A stretch of DNA of 64,000 nt from Brevibacillus sp. DP1.3A (GCF_013284245.2 NZ_CP085876.1:4075001-4139000); one strand, 5' to 3'. Positions 43,506 to 53,624 are shown, numbered from the stretch's first letter. Notes: generated by a model from the sequence alone, not told the origin. Numbers and translations: made by a program.

Positions 43506-44465
43506 TTAGTTATACAAATGACAGGCTGCGAAATGTCCTGGCTCTACTTCTTTCCACACAGGTACGGATGCAGCGCATTCCGGCATTGCTTTCGGGCAAC
43601 GGGTACGGAAATGGCAACCGCTCGGTGGGTTCATTGGGCTAGGTACATCACCTTGCAATACAATGCGCTCACGGTTACGCTCAATTTCAGGGTCTGGAAT
43701 CGGAATCGCAGACAACAGCGCTTGCGTATACGGATGGAGCGGCTTTTCATACAAAGCATCACTTTCTGCCAGCTCAACCATTTTCCCCAGGTACATAACC
43801 GCTACACGGTCGGAAATGTATTTTACCATGGACAAGTCATGGGCAATGAACATGTAAGTCAAGCCCATTTTTTCTTGCAGCTGTTCGAGCAAGTTTACAA
43901 CCTGTGCTTGTACGGATACGTCCAAAGCAGAGATCGGCTCGTCACACACGATGAATTTTGGCTCTACTGCCAATGCACGGGCAATTCCGATACGTTGGCG
44001 CTGACCACCGGAAAACTCGTGTGGGAAGCGGTTCATATGCTCAGGATTCAAGCTCACCAAGGAAAGGAGCTCCTGGATGCGTTCTTTGCGCTTCTGACCA
44101 GTCGCCAGGCCATGAATATCTAGCGCCTCACCAATAATATCCCCGACTGTCATACGCGGATTCAAGGATGCGTAAGGGTCTTGGAAAATCATTTGCATGT
44201 TGCGGCGCATCGCCTTCATTTCCTGCTGGTTCAAATCCATGATGCTCTTACCTTCAAACAGGACGTCCCCTTCAGTCGCATCATACAGTCTCAAGATGGT
44301 ACGACCGGCAGTGGACTTTCCACAGCCTGACTCTCCTACTACGCCCAATGTTTCTCCACGTTTGATCTCAAACGAGATATCATTCACAGCTTTCAGAGTA
44401 TTATCGCCAATAGAAAAGAACTTTTTTAGATTACGTACTTCAATTAAATTTTCACGTTTATCCAC
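43506..44465 (-). CDS. oppF: oligopeptide ABC transporter ATP-binding protein OppF
   Basis: A 319-residue ABC ATPase. Walker [10 protein letters not shown], signature [14 protein letters not shown], Walker [13 protein letters not shown] and the switch His in [11 protein letters not shown] are present, with a C-terminal Cys-containing OppD/F tail ([15 protein letters not shown]). The best start is GTG 44465, seven bases after AGAAGGAGGG, giving [17 protein letters not shown]; an upstream ATG would extend into the ribosome site. OppF pairs with OppD to energise uptake. Confidence 0.93.
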   Translation of the reverse strand: MDKRENLIEVRNLKKFFSIGDNTLKAVNDISFEIKRGETLGVVGESGCGKSTAGRTILRLYDATEGDVLFEGKSIMDLNQQEMKAMRRNMQMIFQDPYASLNPRMTVGDIIGEALDIHGLATGQKRKERIQELLSLVSLNPEHMNRFPHEFSGGQRQRIGIARALAVEPKFIVCDEPISALDVSVQAQVVNLLEQLQEKMGLTYMFIAHDLSMVKYISDRVAVMYLGKMVELAESDALYEKPLHPYTQALLSAIPIPDPEIERNRERIVLQGDVPSPMNPPSGCHFRTRCPKAMPECAASVPVWKEVEPGHFAACHLYN

Positions 44466-44485
44466 TGATATCCCTCCTTCTACGT

Positions 44486-45475
44486 TCATGCACGGTTCTG
44501 AGCAAGCGGATGCTGAAGCCAACAAGCTGCTCGCTGAGTCGTGCTGACGTCGTTCAGCTCAGGATCGATCTCTTGGCACACACGCATCGCTGATTCGCAA
44601 CGCGCAGTGAATCCACAGCCAACTGGCGGACGCAGAAGGTCTGGCGGCGTACCAAAAATCGGTGTCAGTGGCTCGTCACGGTTCAAGTCAAGACGTGGTA
44701 CCGAGCGAAGCAAGCCTTTGGTGTAAGGATGTTGCGGATTGTAGAAAATATCGTCAACTGTTCCAGTCTCGATCACTTTTCCTGCATACATAACAATTAC
44801 GCGGTCACACATCTCAGCAACAACACCAAGGTCATGCGTGATCAAGATAATGGAAGTGCCCGTTTTCTTTTGCAAATCTTTCATCAGGTCCAAAATTTGC
44901 GCCTGAATCGTTACGTCCAAAGCTGTCGTCGGTTCATCCGCGATCAACAGCTTCGGCGAACAGGCGAGGGCGATCGCGATCATCGCACGTTGACGCATAC
45001 CCCCAGAGAACTCGTGTGGATATTGCTCCACACGTTTCTCAGGTTGCGGAATACCAACAATGGTCAACAGCTCAATGGCACGATCACGTGCTGCAGATTT
45101 CGACATGTTTTGGTGTTTGATCAAGCCCTCAGTAATTTGGCTACCGATGGTCATTGTTGGGTTCAAGGAAGTCATCGGATCTTGGAAGATCATCCCGATA
45201 TCTTTACCGCGGATCGATTCCATTTCTTTTTTTGACTTCTTGACGATATCCTCGCCATTGAAGAGAATTTGCCCTTGTTTAATTTCACCTGGAGGCATAG
45301 GAATCAGCTTCATGAGGGTTTGAGCGGTTACGGATTTACCGCAACCGGACTCCCCTACAATCGCTACAGCCTCTCCGCGGTTGACGTGAAAATTCACACC
45401 GCGGACTGCTTTTACTTCACCTGCATACGTATGGAAGGATACATGCAGGTCTTTTACATCAAGAATGCGTTCCAT
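44486..45475 (-). CDS. oppD: oligopeptide ABC transporter ATP-binding protein OppD
   Basis: A 329-residue ABC ATPase partner of OppF. Walker [10 protein letters not shown], signature [14 protein letters not shown], Walker [13 protein letters not shown] and the switch His [12 protein letters not shown] are intact; the C-terminal Cys tail is [15 protein letters not shown]. The ATG follows AGGAGGGA. 20-bp gap to oppF, 14-bp gap from oppC. Confidence 0.94.
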   Translation of the reverse strand: MERILDVKDLHVSFHTYAGEVKAVRGVNFHVNRGEAVAIVGESGCGKSVTAQTLMKLIPMPPGEIKQGQILFNGEDIVKKSKKEMESIRGKDIGMIFQDPMTSLNPTMTIGSQITEGLIKHQNMSKSAARDRAIELLTIVGIPQPEKRVEQYPHEFSGGMRQRAMIAIALACSPKLLIADEPTTALDVTIQAQILDLMKDLQKKTGTSIILITHDLGVVAEMCDRVIVMYAGKVIETGTVDDIFYNPQHPYTKGLLRSVPRLDLNRDEPLTPIFGTPPDLLRPPVGCGFTARCESAMRVCQEIDPELNDVSTTQRAACWLQHPLAQNRA

Positions 45476-45489
45476 AACGACTATCCCTC

Positions 45490-46407
45490 CTATTTACGCA
45501 GGCGTGGGTCTACTGCATCGCGCAGACCGTCACCGAACAAGTTAAATGCCAAGATGGTCAGGGAAATAAAGATTGCCGGGAATGTCAAACGCCATGGATA
45601 GTACTTCATGGCCGGCAAGCCCTCATTGGACATCGTTCCCCACGATGCAATCGGTGCCGAAACCCCTAACCCGATAAAGGACAAGAAGGATTCTGCGAAA
45701 ATCGCGGAAGGTACAGTCAAGCTCAACGTTACGATGATTGGACCCAAAGCATTTGGAATCAAGTGTTTGAAGATCAGGCGGTTGGCGTCAGCACCAAGGG
45801 AGCGCGCTGCCAGTACAAACTCTTGGTTTTTCAATTGAAGGATCTGACCACGCACAATCCGGGCCATACCGATCCATCCCGTTATCGTCAAGGCAAGAAT
45901 AATCGTTCCAACACCAGGCTCTAAAACAACCATCAACAAAATAACAACCAGCAGGTAAGGAATCGCGAACAAGATATCTGCGAAACGCATCATCATTTCA
46001 TCTACTCTACCGCCATAAAAACCTGCGATACCGCCCCAGATCACACCAATGATCAGGTCAATGAACGCTGCGGCAAGACCTACTTGTAGAGAGATACGTG
46101 CACCGTACCAAATACGCTCAAATACGTCACGACCTAGGTCATCTGTGCCAAACCAGTGTTCAGCAGACGGCTTTTTGTTCTTGCCAGCCAGATCCGTCGT
46201 AAAATAATCTTGTGGAGTTAGCCATGGGACCACAATGGCACATACGATCAACAAAGCAATGAAGATCATAGAAATCATTGCGACTTTATTCATTTTCAAA
46301 CGACGCCAAACGTCAGACCAAAAAGAGAGACTTGGGCGCTTAATTGCTTCAGCTTGACGAAGGTCAACGGAAATTGGCTCGAAATGTTCTTTAGTCAAGT
46401 TTTGCAC
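45490..46407 (-). CDS. oppC: oligopeptide ABC transporter permease OppC
   Basis: A 305-residue permease with the N-terminal extension and membrane segment typical of OppC, then five further helices. The coupling EAA-like loop LAARSLGADANRLIFKHLIPN contacts the ATPases. The start is GTG 46407, preceded by AAAGGAGT. It lies 6 bp after oppB. Confidence 0.93.
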   Translation of the reverse strand: MQNLTKEHFEPISVDLRQAEAIKRPSLSFWSDVWRRLKMNKVAMISMIFIALLIVCAIVVPWLTPQDYFTTDLAGKNKKPSAEHWFGTDDLGRDVFERIWYGARISLQVGLAAAFIDLIIGVIWGGIAGFYGGRVDEMMMRFADILFAIPYLLVVILLMVVLEPGVGTIILALTITGWIGMARIVRGQILQLKNQEFVLAARSLGADANRLIFKHLIPNALGPIIVTLSLTVPSAIFAESFLSFIGLGVSAPIASWGTMSNEGLPAMKYYPWRLTFPAIFISLTILAFNLFGDGLRDAVDPRLRK

Positions 46408-46413
46408 GTGTCA

Positions 46414-47346
46414 TTACTCCTTTCCTGCGTCCGAAAGTTTGATCCGTGGGTCTACCAAGGTGTATGCGATGTCAACAATCAGAATCATCACAACCAGGAT
46501 CATGGAGTAGAACACGGTCGTACCCATGATTACCGTATAGTCGCGGTTTGTAATAGACAAAACGAATTCGCGACCAAGACCAGGAACACCGAAAATACGT
46601 TCAATAACGAATGCCCCTGTCAAAATACCAGCAATCAGTGGACCCAGGTAAGTAACAACTGGCAATAGCGCATTACGGATTGCGTGTTTTACTGTAATGG
46701 TAAAAGTGTGCAGCCCTTTTGCTTTTGCTGTTTTGATGTAATCTTGACCCATAACTTCAATCATATTGGAACGCGTCAAACGCGCGATAAATGCCATCGG
46801 TGATGCGGCGAGTGCCAATGATGGAAGGATGGTGTATTCGAATCCTTCCCATTTCGCGATTGGAAACCAGCCCAAATTAATAGCGAAAATGTATTGGTAA
46901 AAGGACGCCAAAATAAAGCTTGGTACCGATAATCCCAAAACGGCGATGACCATCGCGGAATAGTCTTGCCATTTATTATGGTTTAGCGCTGCGATAACCC
47001 CTAGCGTAATCCCACCAAAGATAGCGAGCAATAAAGCTTGTGCTCCCAAGTGAGCAGAAACTGGGAAACCACGATTAATCATGTCGTTAACAGTTGAAGA
47101 TTTCTCCGTAAACGATGGACCGAGCTCCCATGTTGCTACACCCTTCAAATATTCGAAGTATTGTTCGTGCAACGGCAGGTTCAGCTTGTACTTTGCCTCT
47201 AGTGCTGCCTTAATTTCCGGCGGGACCTGCTTCTCGGATGTAAATGGACCACCTGGTACTGCTTTCATGATGAAGAAGGTGGCCGTTACAATTAAGAAGA
47301 GCGAGATGAGCATAAAAATGATGCGCTTACCGAGATAACGGATCAA
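46414..47346 (-). CDS. oppB: oligopeptide ABC transporter permease OppB
   Basis: A 310-residue six-helix permease. The coupling segment [20 protein letters not shown] and [17 protein letters not shown] start are family-typical. The start codon is TTG at 47346 with GGGGG eight bases upstream. A 249-bp gap with a strong hairpin separates it from oppA, which likely lowers expression of the membrane genes relative to the binding protein. Confidence 0.93.
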   Translation of the reverse strand: MIRYLGKRIIFMLISLFLIVTATFFIMKAVPGGPFTSEKQVPPEIKAALEAKYKLNLPLHEQYFEYLKGVATWELGPSFTEKSSTVNDMINRGFPVSAHLGAQALLLAIFGGITLGVIAALNHNKWQDYSAMVIAVLGLSVPSFILASFYQYIFAINLGWFPIAKWEGFEYTILPSLALAASPMAFIARLTRSNMIEVMGQDYIKTAKAKGLHTFTITVKHAIRNALLPVVTYLGPLIAGILTGAFVIERIFGVPGLGREFVLSITNRDYTVIMGTTVFYSMILVVMILIVDIAYTLVDPRIKLSDAGKE

Positions 47347-47532
47347 CTAACTTACCCCCTTGGTAGATTTTTGATTGCTTTCACGTCCCATGTTTACACT
47401 GCGGAACGCTGCCGACACAGTGTAAAAATCGGCTGTGTAAATAACCCTTAGATCTCTTGCAGAAAAGCTTCTCTCTCTATTTTCTCTTTGCTGGCAATCA
47501 TGCCAGCTGGTATTTATGGGAAGGGCTTGCAT

Positions 47533-47568
47533 GGCAGAGAGTATATGCGCAACCATATACCCTCTGCC
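47533..47568 (-). other. intercistronic hairpin between oppA and oppB
   Basis: GGCAGAGAGTATATG pairs with CATATACCCTCTGCC with one mismatch and a 6-nt loop, without a T-run. It resembles mRNA-stabilising or attenuating hairpins behind abundant binding proteins. A second possible stem, TTTACACTG/CAGTGTAAA, is at about 47393-47426. No gene is seen in the gap 47347-47595. Confidence 0.6.
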
Positions 47569-47595
47569 GCAAATCCCGGTTCCTTCGTTATGAAA

Positions 47596-49254
47596 TTACT
47601 CGATGTATGCGCCTTTCCAATCCACGTCACCCAGGCCAGTTTGGTGAACGCCTTTCACTTCTGGCTTCTGTACCCAAGATTGCGTATAGAAGTAAATTGG
47701 CATGATTGGCATTTCATCCATCAGGATTTGTTCTGCATCTGCCAAAATTTTCTTACGTTTCTCGAGGTCTGGCTCCTGAGCGGATTGGTTCAACAACTCT
47801 TTATATTTTGCATTTTCCCAACGTGTATCGTTGTTTCCACCCATTTTATCCTTGTAGAGCTCCAGGAAGTTGATTGGGTCATTGAAGTCACCCAGCCAGC
47901 CCATCCGTCCAATCTGGAAGTTACCCTCATGCATATCTTCCAGGTAAACTTTCCATTCTTTATTCTCGAGTTTCACATCTACACCGAGATTTTTCTTCCA
48001 TTGGTCTTGGATGGCCTCAGCAATCTTCTTGTGAGCCTCAGATGTATTGTAGGACAAGGTAATCGGTGGCAGCTTGCTCAAACCAACCTCTTTCAGTCCC
48101 TCTTCCAAAAGCTTTTTCGCATTTTCTAGATCTTTATCTTTGAAATATCCATTTGGATTCAGCACCATGGATGGAGGAACAGCGCCTGTTGCCGGGATTT
48201 GACCCGTTTGGAGAATGTTGTCGATCAAGCCTTGGCGATCAATCGAGTAAGCAAATGCTTTTCTCACTTTAATGTTATTAAATGGCGGCTTTTCGGTATT
48301 GAACTTGTACCAGTACGTACCAGCAATTGGATTCGTTTGAATCTTGCCTTGCTCTTTCAATGCTGGAATCGCATCTGTTGGCAAAGCACTCATAGGTGCG
48401 CCAGCCCAGTCGATTTCGCCATTTTCGAACATGGAGAGCTCTGTATTTTCGTCTTCTACCATGGAGAATTCGATTTTGTCGAGCTTTACATTGTCTTTAT
48501 CCCAGTAATTTTCGTTCTTCACGAGCACCATCTTGCTTTTGTGCTCCCAAGATTCGATTTTGAAAGGTCCATTACCGACGTGCGAACTTGCATCGCCTGC
48601 CCACTTCGGATTTGCATCAATTACTTTTTTGTTAACTGGGAAGTAGGTACGGAATGCGAGCAATTCCAGGAAGTATGGAGTCGGATTCTCGAGCTTAACT
48701 TCCAGCGTCTTATCGTCTAGTGCCTTCACGCCTACTTCATCAAGCTTTGCTTCGCCCTTGTTTGCTTTTTCACCATTCTTCACGTAGTACAGCTGATATG
48801 CGTAGTTGGAAGCTGTTTTTGGATCGAGAGCACGCTTCCAAGCATATTCAAAGTCATGTGCTGTTACAGGATCACCATTGCTCCATTTCCCTTCTCTGAT
48901 TTTAAATGTGTAAGTTAGCTTATCATCAGAGACGGTATAGCTCTCAGCAGCAGCTTCATGCGGCTTGTCGTCGGTACCAATGCGGGTCAAGCCATCAAAG
49001 GTTGCCAAGATAATCGCGCCTGAAGTCGTGTCCTCTGCGAGGCCTGGATCAGTTGTAGGTGGCTCGGAGTGCAGGTTCATTTTTAAAACTTGTGGCTTCT
49101 TCTCAGCAGCTGGAGTTGCAGGCTGTGAAGGTGCTGTTGTTGCAGGTGTTTCTCCTGACGGTGGAGCGGCAGTTGGTTGACCTCCTCCGCACCCTGCCAG
49201 GGCGGTTCCTAATACAGCAATCGAGCTCACAAGTGCAAACATATTCTTTTTCAA
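47596..49254 (-). CDS. oppA: oligopeptide-binding lipoprotein OppA
   Basis: A 552-residue extracellular solute-binding lipoprotein (SBP_bac_5, peptide family). A short signal ends in the lipobox LAGC, followed by a flexible Gly/Thr/Pro/Ala linker (about 22-50) and the mature domain with YTFKIREGKWSNGDPVTAHD. TTG 49254 is chosen because it gives MKKNMFALV, a proper basic signal start, with GGGGG eight bases before; the internal ATG would lose the lysines. It binds peptides for the OppBCDF transporter. Confidence 0.92.
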   Translation of the reverse strand: MKKNMFALVSSIAVLGTALAGCGGGQPTAAPPSGETPATTAPSQPATPAAEKKPQVLKMNLHSEPPTTDPGLAEDTTSGAIILATFDGLTRIGTDDKPHEAAAESYTVSDDKLTYTFKIREGKWSNGDPVTAHDFEYAWKRALDPKTASNYAYQLYYVKNGEKANKGEAKLDEVGVKALDDKTLEVKLENPTPYFLELLAFRTYFPVNKKVIDANPKWAGDASSHVGNGPFKIESWEHKSKMVLVKNENYWDKDNVKLDKIEFSMVEDENTELSMFENGEIDWAGAPMSALPTDAIPALKEQGKIQTNPIAGTYWYKFNTEKPPFNNIKVRKAFAYSIDRQGLIDNILQTGQIPATGAVPPSMVLNPNGYFKDKDLENAKKLLEEGLKEVGLSKLPPITLSYNTSEAHKKIAEAIQDQWKKNLGVDVKLENKEWKVYLEDMHEGNFQIGRMGWLGDFNDPINFLELYKDKMGGNNDTRWENAKYKELLNQSAQEPDLEKRKKILADAEQILMDEMPIMPIYFYTQSWVQKPEVKGVHQTGLGDVDWKGAYIE

Positions 49255-49288
49255 CGCAATAACCCCCAGTACGTTTTTCTTTTTTGTC

Positions 49289-49303
49289 TTTTTTCTGAAA
49301 ATA
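49289..49303 (-). promoter_or_regulatory. candidate CodY box upstream of oppA
   Basis: TTTTTTCTGAAAATA matches the CodY motif AATTTTCWGAAAATT at 12 of 15 positions, 35 bp upstream of the oppA start. CodY represses peptide transporters in B. subtilis; action here is inference. Confidence 0.4.
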
Positions 49304-49369
49304 AAGGACGAAAAAAAAATGAAAACTACGCGAAGCTGCTTGACTTCGGCTGGAAGGCATCAACCCCTT

Positions 49370-49840
49370 TCATTGCAGGGTCACCTCGTCGTCTTGAACG
49401 AAAGAGAAGGTGTCTTTGTACTGCTTCAGTTCCAGTGAAACGTCCGCAGCCGCAATTCCTTCAATTTGAGAGAGTCGTTCATTAACAAAGGTGATCAGCT
49501 CATCATTACTATGGAAACACGCTTGGATAATCAAGTCGTGCTTACCGCTATAAGCGCCTACAAAACGTACTGCAGAAAATTTGCTTAATTTTTCTGCCAC
49601 TTCTTTCTGCAAACCTAGCTTTGTGGTTAACCCGATGATAACCTGCACATGTAATCCTAATTTCTCTGGATCGGGTTGAATTACGAATTGGAAGACTCCG
49701 TCTTGCAAAAGACGAGTGATGCGCGATCGAATTGTTCCTTCGCTCACGCCTAGTTGATGGGCGATTTCTGTATATGGGATACGCCCATCTTCATGGAGGA
49801 TTTGCAGAATCTGTCTGTCGACATGGTCCAGCTTTTTCAT
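49370..49840 (-). CDS. Lrp/AsnC-family transcriptional regulator
   Basis: A 156-residue regulator with an N-terminal winged helix (LDHVDRQILQILHEDGRI, then YTEIAHQLGVSEGTIRSRI) and a C-terminal RAM amino-acid-binding domain with the glycine segment VRFVGAYSGKHDLIIQ. Such proteins respond to amino acids and control amino acid or peptide metabolism. It lies directly upstream of oppA in the same direction; a weak hairpin (CGAAG/CTTCG, 49331-49349) separates them. The nearest ribosome site, GGAGG, is 19 bases from the ATG, which is unusually far. Confidence 0.9.
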   Translation of the reverse strand: MKKLDHVDRQILQILHEDGRIPYTEIAHQLGVSEGTIRSRITRLLQDGVFQFVIQPDPEKLGLHVQVIIGLTTKLGLQKEVAEKLSKFSAVRFVGAYSGKHDLIIQACFHSNDELITFVNERLSQIEGIAAADVSLELKQYKDTFSFVQDDEVTLQ

Positions 49841-49917
49841 AAATACGATTTTCTGGGAACCTCCATCATTTTTTTACGAATTTCGCAATAATCTTTTACA
49901 AACAGTCTAATACAATA

Positions 49918-49984
49918 AAAGTAATCGGAAATGATAGCGGTGTCAACGAAATTTGACAAGTAGAATTATAAAACTTTATAAAGT
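49918..49984 (-). promoter_or_regulatory. lrp-like gene promoter and upstream palindrome
   Basis: -35 TTGACA (49941-49946), 17-bp spacer, -10 TACTTT (49918-49923). Upstream is the 12-bp palindrome ACTTTATAAAGT (49973-49984) next to a second TTATAAA, a possible autoregulatory site. The remainder of the 330-bp gap up to the terminator at 50102 is very AT-rich. Confidence 0.45.
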
Positions 49985-50101
49985 CAATCCGAACAGTAAA
50001 ATATTTTTTATATAATAAAAAACGACTTATATCTTTCTATTGAATATGAAAAGCTAGATTTAATCAACAATATTTTTTCGAGAAACTGTATTTTTACTCA
50101 T

Positions 50102-50140
50102 AAAACAAGGCGTGCGCATGTGCTGTGCACGCCTTGTTTT
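50102..50140 (-). terminator. deoB-punA-pdp operon terminator
   Basis: Perfect 14-bp stem AAAACAAGGCGTGC/GCACGCCTTGTTTT with an 11-nt loop, 31 bp after the pdp stop. Confidence 0.88.
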
Positions 50141-50170
50141 ATTTGATTGATCAACTAATATCCGGACGTT

Positions 50171-51478
50171 CTATGCTTCGATAATTTTATAGATCAACGG
50201 TTGTTCTCCATCGATTGCCGTCGAAATTTGGAAGGCACCTTCCATTTCTTTCAACGCATTTTGCAGAAGATGGTCTTCGTTGGCATGGATCGTGACCAAA
50301 ACTTCTCCAGCCTTCACCTGATCCCCGCGTTTTTTGTGCAGAATAAGGCCTACTGCCAAGTCAATTGGCATTTCTTTTGTCAATCTGCCAGCACCCAGGA
50401 CAACAGAAGCATGACCGATCGCTTCCGCATCAATCGCGCTTACAAAGCCGTCCTGTTCGGCTGTAACCGTATGAATGATCTTTGCTTGCGGCAGTCGAGC
50501 CAAATCATAGACGTCCTGCTTATTGCCGCCTTGAGCCTCTACCATTTCCGCCAGTTTATCCACTGCTTTTCCGGAAGCCATCAGGTCTTCTAGCTTCTTA
50601 CGACCTTCTTCCACATCAGTAACAAGCCCACCCATAACAAGCATGCGGGAGCCAATAGCCAATACCAGCTCGGTCAAATCGCGAGGACCCTTACCTGCAA
50701 GTGTCTCCACCGCTTCTTTCACTTCCAGTGCATTGCCCACAGCAAAGCCAAGCGGCTGGTTCATATCGCTGATGACCGCCACCGTTTTACGTCCTACTTG
50801 ACTGCCGATTGCAACCATCGCATTTGCTAATGTTTCTGCCTCTTCAATGCTTTTCATGAAAGCGCCCTTCCCTACTTTTACGTCAAGCAGGATGGCATCT
50901 GCTCCAGCGGCAATCTTCTTGGACATGATGGAGCTTGCAATCAACGGCACAGCCTCTACAGTAGCTGTCACGTCACGCAGAGCATACAGCTTCTTGTCTG
51001 CAGGTGTCAGGTTGCCAGACTGCCCAATTACGGACACGCCAATATCACGCACCTGCTGCAAAAATTGCTCGCGTGTGCGTTCTACTTCGAATCCCGCGAA
51101 GGACTCCAACTTGTCGATGGTGCCTCCTGAGTATCCAAGGCCTCTTCCAGACATTTTTGCCACAGGAATACCCGCTGCCGCGACCAATGGCGCAACAACT
51201 AGAGTAGTCTTGTCCCCTACTCCGCCTGTACTGTGCTTGTCTACCTTAATTCCTTGCAGGGAAGACAGGTCAAGCTGTTCGCCTGACCCTGCCATTGCCA
51301 AGGTTAGATCTCCTGTCTCTCTCGCAGTCATGCCACGGAAAAAGACTGCCATTGCCCACGCGGACATTTGGTAGTCAGGAATACTTCCATCTGTATAGCC
51401 TGTCACCAGAAATTGAATCTCTTCTGTTGTCAGTTCTCCGCCATCACGTTTTTTGGCGATCATATCGACCATACGCAT
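50171..51478 (-). CDS. pdp: pyrimidine-nucleoside phosphorylase
   Basis: A 435-residue enzyme splitting uridine, deoxyuridine and thymidine with phosphate to base and (deoxy)ribose-1-phosphate. The family signature SGRGLGYSGGTIDKLESF and phosphate-site residues (DKHSTGGVGDKTT) are present, and the C-terminal domain carries the usual KKRGDQVKAGEVL segment. ATG 51478 has GGAGGG. Last gene of the nucleoside operon. Confidence 0.95.
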   Translation of the reverse strand: MRMVDMIAKKRDGGELTTEEIQFLVTGYTDGSIPDYQMSAWAMAVFFRGMTARETGDLTLAMAGSGEQLDLSSLQGIKVDKHSTGGVGDKTTLVVAPLVAAAGIPVAKMSGRGLGYSGGTIDKLESFAGFEVERTREQFLQQVRDIGVSVIGQSGNLTPADKKLYALRDVTATVEAVPLIASSIMSKKIAAGADAILLDVKVGKGAFMKSIEEAETLANAMVAIGSQVGRKTVAVISDMNQPLGFAVGNALEVKEAVETLAGKGPRDLTELVLAIGSRMLVMGGLVTDVEEGRKKLEDLMASGKAVDKLAEMVEAQGGNKQDVYDLARLPQAKIIHTVTAEQDGFVSAIDAEAIGHASVVLGAGRLTKEMPIDLAVGLILHKKRGDQVKAGEVLVTIHANEDHLLQNALKEMEGAFQISTAIDGEQPLIYKIIEA

Positions 51479-51502
51479 TGTTAATCCCTCCGAATCCGTT
51501 AC

Positions 51503-52312
51503 TTACATCTTGGCTACGATACCGTTTACCAGAGCCAGGAATTGAGATTTTACCTTTTCTGTTGTTTCCATTACTTCATCATGGGACAGAGGCTGTTCCA
51601 AAATACCTGCTGCCATGTTGCTAATGCACGAAATACCAAGCACCTTAACACCCATGTGTCGTGCCACGATTACTTCTGGTACAGTGGACATCCCTACAGC
51701 ATCCCCACCCAACAGACGAAGCATGCGGATTTCAGCTGGAGTTTCATAGGTAGGACCTAGCAGACCTGCGTATACACCTTCACGGAGCTGGATTCCTTGC
51801 TCGGACGCAACTTCATGAGCCAGCTTACGGAGCTGTTTGGAATAAGCCTCAGACATATCTGGGAAACGTGCTCCCAATTGTTCATCGTTTGCACCGATCA
51901 ATGGATTGCGGAACGTCATATTGATGTGATCAGAAATCAGCATGAGGTCGCCTGGATTGTAGCCTTCGTTAATTCCGCCAGCCGCATTGGTCACAATAAT
52001 GGTTTCTACGCCGAGCAGCTTCATGACACGGATTGGGAAAACAACGGCATCCAGACCATGTCCCTCATAAAAGTGGAAACGACCTTGCATCGCAACGACT
52101 TGCTTGCCTTGCAGCTTGCCAATCACGAGTTGTCCTTTGTGGCCGACAACGGTGGACACAGTGAAGCCAGGAATTTCATGATAAGGGATGATCACCGGAT
52201 TTTCGATCTCATCCGCCAAAACACCCAGCCCTGATCCGAGTACGAGACCAATGGATGGTTTTTCTGTTAGTTTCGGTTCGATATATGCTACTGCGTCATG
52301 GAAATTTGCCAT
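51503..52312 (-). CDS. punA: purine-nucleoside phosphorylase
   Basis: A 269-residue trimeric-type PNP acting on inosine and guanosine and their deoxy forms. Motifs: IGLVLGSGLGVLADE, the phosphate-binding MQGRFHFYEGH, VTNAAGGIN, and GGDAVGMSTVPEVIVARH. ATG 52312 follows GGAGAGAG. Gives ribose-1-phosphate for DeoB. Confidence 0.95.
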   Translation of the reverse strand: MANFHDAVAYIEPKLTEKPSIGLVLGSGLGVLADEIENPVIIPYHEIPGFTVSTVVGHKGQLVIGKLQGKQVVAMQGRFHFYEGHGLDAVVFPIRVMKLLGVETIIVTNAAGGINEGYNPGDLMLISDHINMTFRNPLIGANDEQLGARFPDMSEAYSKQLRKLAHEVASEQGIQLREGVYAGLLGPTYETPAEIRMLRLLGGDAVGMSTVPEVIVARHMGVKVLGISCISNMAAGILEQPLSHDEVMETTEKVKSQFLALVNGIVAKM

Positions 52313-52373
52313 TTCAACTCTCTCCTTTTTTTGTGTTTCTTCTATTATATAAATGTTTATTTTTACTTAACCT

Positions 52374-53546
52374 TTATAAATGATTGAGGAAGCTTTTCCC
52401 AATCACTGGAGCAGTTACCCCAAAATTGTCTGCGATGGTCGCACCCAAGTCTGCAAATGTTTCACGGATGCCCAAATGTTCTCCAGCTTGAATACCCTTG
52501 TGATACACAATCAACGGAACGTATTCTCTCGTATGGTCACTCCCATGGTGTACAGGATCGTTTCCATGGTCTGCCGTGATTACCAGCAAATCATTTTCTT
52601 GTAGCGCTTCCAAAAGCTCTGGAATACGAGCGTCGAACTCCATCAAAGCCTGACCATACCCTTCTGGATCGCGGCGATGACCGAACTTCGCATCGAAGTC
52701 CACCAAGTTGACAAAAGAAAGACCCGTGAAAGATTGTTTCATCGTGCCCAGAATTTGATCTACACCGTCCATGTTATCTTTGGTTCGGATAGATTGGGTA
52801 ACGCCCTCTTCTGCGTAAATGTCGCTGATTTTGCCAATGGCAATAGAAGCAAGGTCAGCATCTTGCAGACGATTCATGACTGTCGGAGCAAATGGCTTCA
52901 CGGAATAATCGTGACGATTTGCTGTACGGCTAAAATTTCCTGGCTGTCCAACAAATGGACGCGCAATGACACGAGTAACAGCGAACTCATCACGAAGCGT
53001 CAACTCACGAGCTACCTCGCAAATATGGTATAGCTCTTCAAGCGGAACAACCTCTTCATGTGCTGCCACCTGGAATACACTGTCCGCAGATGTATAGACA
53101 ATGACTGCACCCGTATTCATATGCTCTTCGCCAAGCTCGTCGAGAATGTCCGTCCCAGAAGCGACCTTGTTCCCGAGCACCTTGCGGCCAATACGTTGCT
53201 CAAATTCTGAGATCAGCTCTTGTGGAAATCCATCTGGATAGGTGTTAAACGGAGTAGACACATGCAGACCCATGATTTCCCAATGACCAGTCGTCGTATC
53301 TTTCCCCATGGAGATTTCCTGCATTTTCCCATAATGGGCCATAGGGGTTGCTACTGGCGCAACGTTCTGGAGTGGTGCTATATTTCCCAAACCTAATTTT
53401 TGCAAGTTGGGCAACGAAAATCCTGCAACTCGTTCCGCAATATGACCTAAGGTGTTCGCTCCTTCATCATTGAACTTAGGCGCATCAGGTTGTTCGCCAA
53501 TCCCTACGCTGTCCATGACGATCAAAAAAACTCGTGAATACTGCAT
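52374..53546 (-). CDS. deoB: phosphopentomutase
   Basis: A 390-residue alkaline-phosphatase-superfamily enzyme converting (deoxy)ribose-1-phosphate to the 5-phosphate. The first metal motif [16 protein letters not shown] is at the N-terminus, the phosphorylated Thr lies in [13 protein letters not shown], and metal ligands follow in [13 protein letters not shown] and [12 protein letters not shown] 53546 follows AGGAGG. First gene of the deoB-punA-pdp operon. Confidence 0.96.
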   Translation of the reverse strand: MQYSRVFLIVMDSVGIGEQPDAPKFNDEGANTLGHIAERVAGFSLPNLQKLGLGNIAPLQNVAPVATPMAHYGKMQEISMGKDTTTGHWEIMGLHVSTPFNTYPDGFPQELISEFEQRIGRKVLGNKVASGTDILDELGEEHMNTGAVIVYTSADSVFQVAAHEEVVPLEELYHICEVARELTLRDEFAVTRVIARPFVGQPGNFSRTANRHDYSVKPFAPTVMNRLQDADLASIAIGKISDIYAEEGVTQSIRTKDNMDGVDQILGTMKQSFTGLSFVNLVDFDAKFGHRRDPEGYGQALMEFDARIPELLEALQENDLLVITADHGNDPVHHGSDHTREYVPLIVYHKGIQAGEHLGIRETFADLGATIADNFGVTAPVIGKSFLNHL

Positions 53547-53592
53547 CGTAACGCCTCCTGTTTACCAGTCATTCGAATTCTATAACCAAGTC

Positions 53593-53621
53593 GTCAGACG
53601 TCTGACCTGATTCAGAAAATT
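53593..53621 (-). promoter_or_regulatory. palindromic operator candidate upstream of deoB
   Basis: Perfect 14-bp palindrome GTCAGACGTCTGAC at 53593-53606, in the place of a -35 element for the -10-like TATAGA/TAGAAT about 17 bp downstream. Directly upstream, 53607-53621 matches the CodY motif at 11 of 15. The regulator is unknown. Confidence 0.5.
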
Positions 53622-53624
53622 TTT

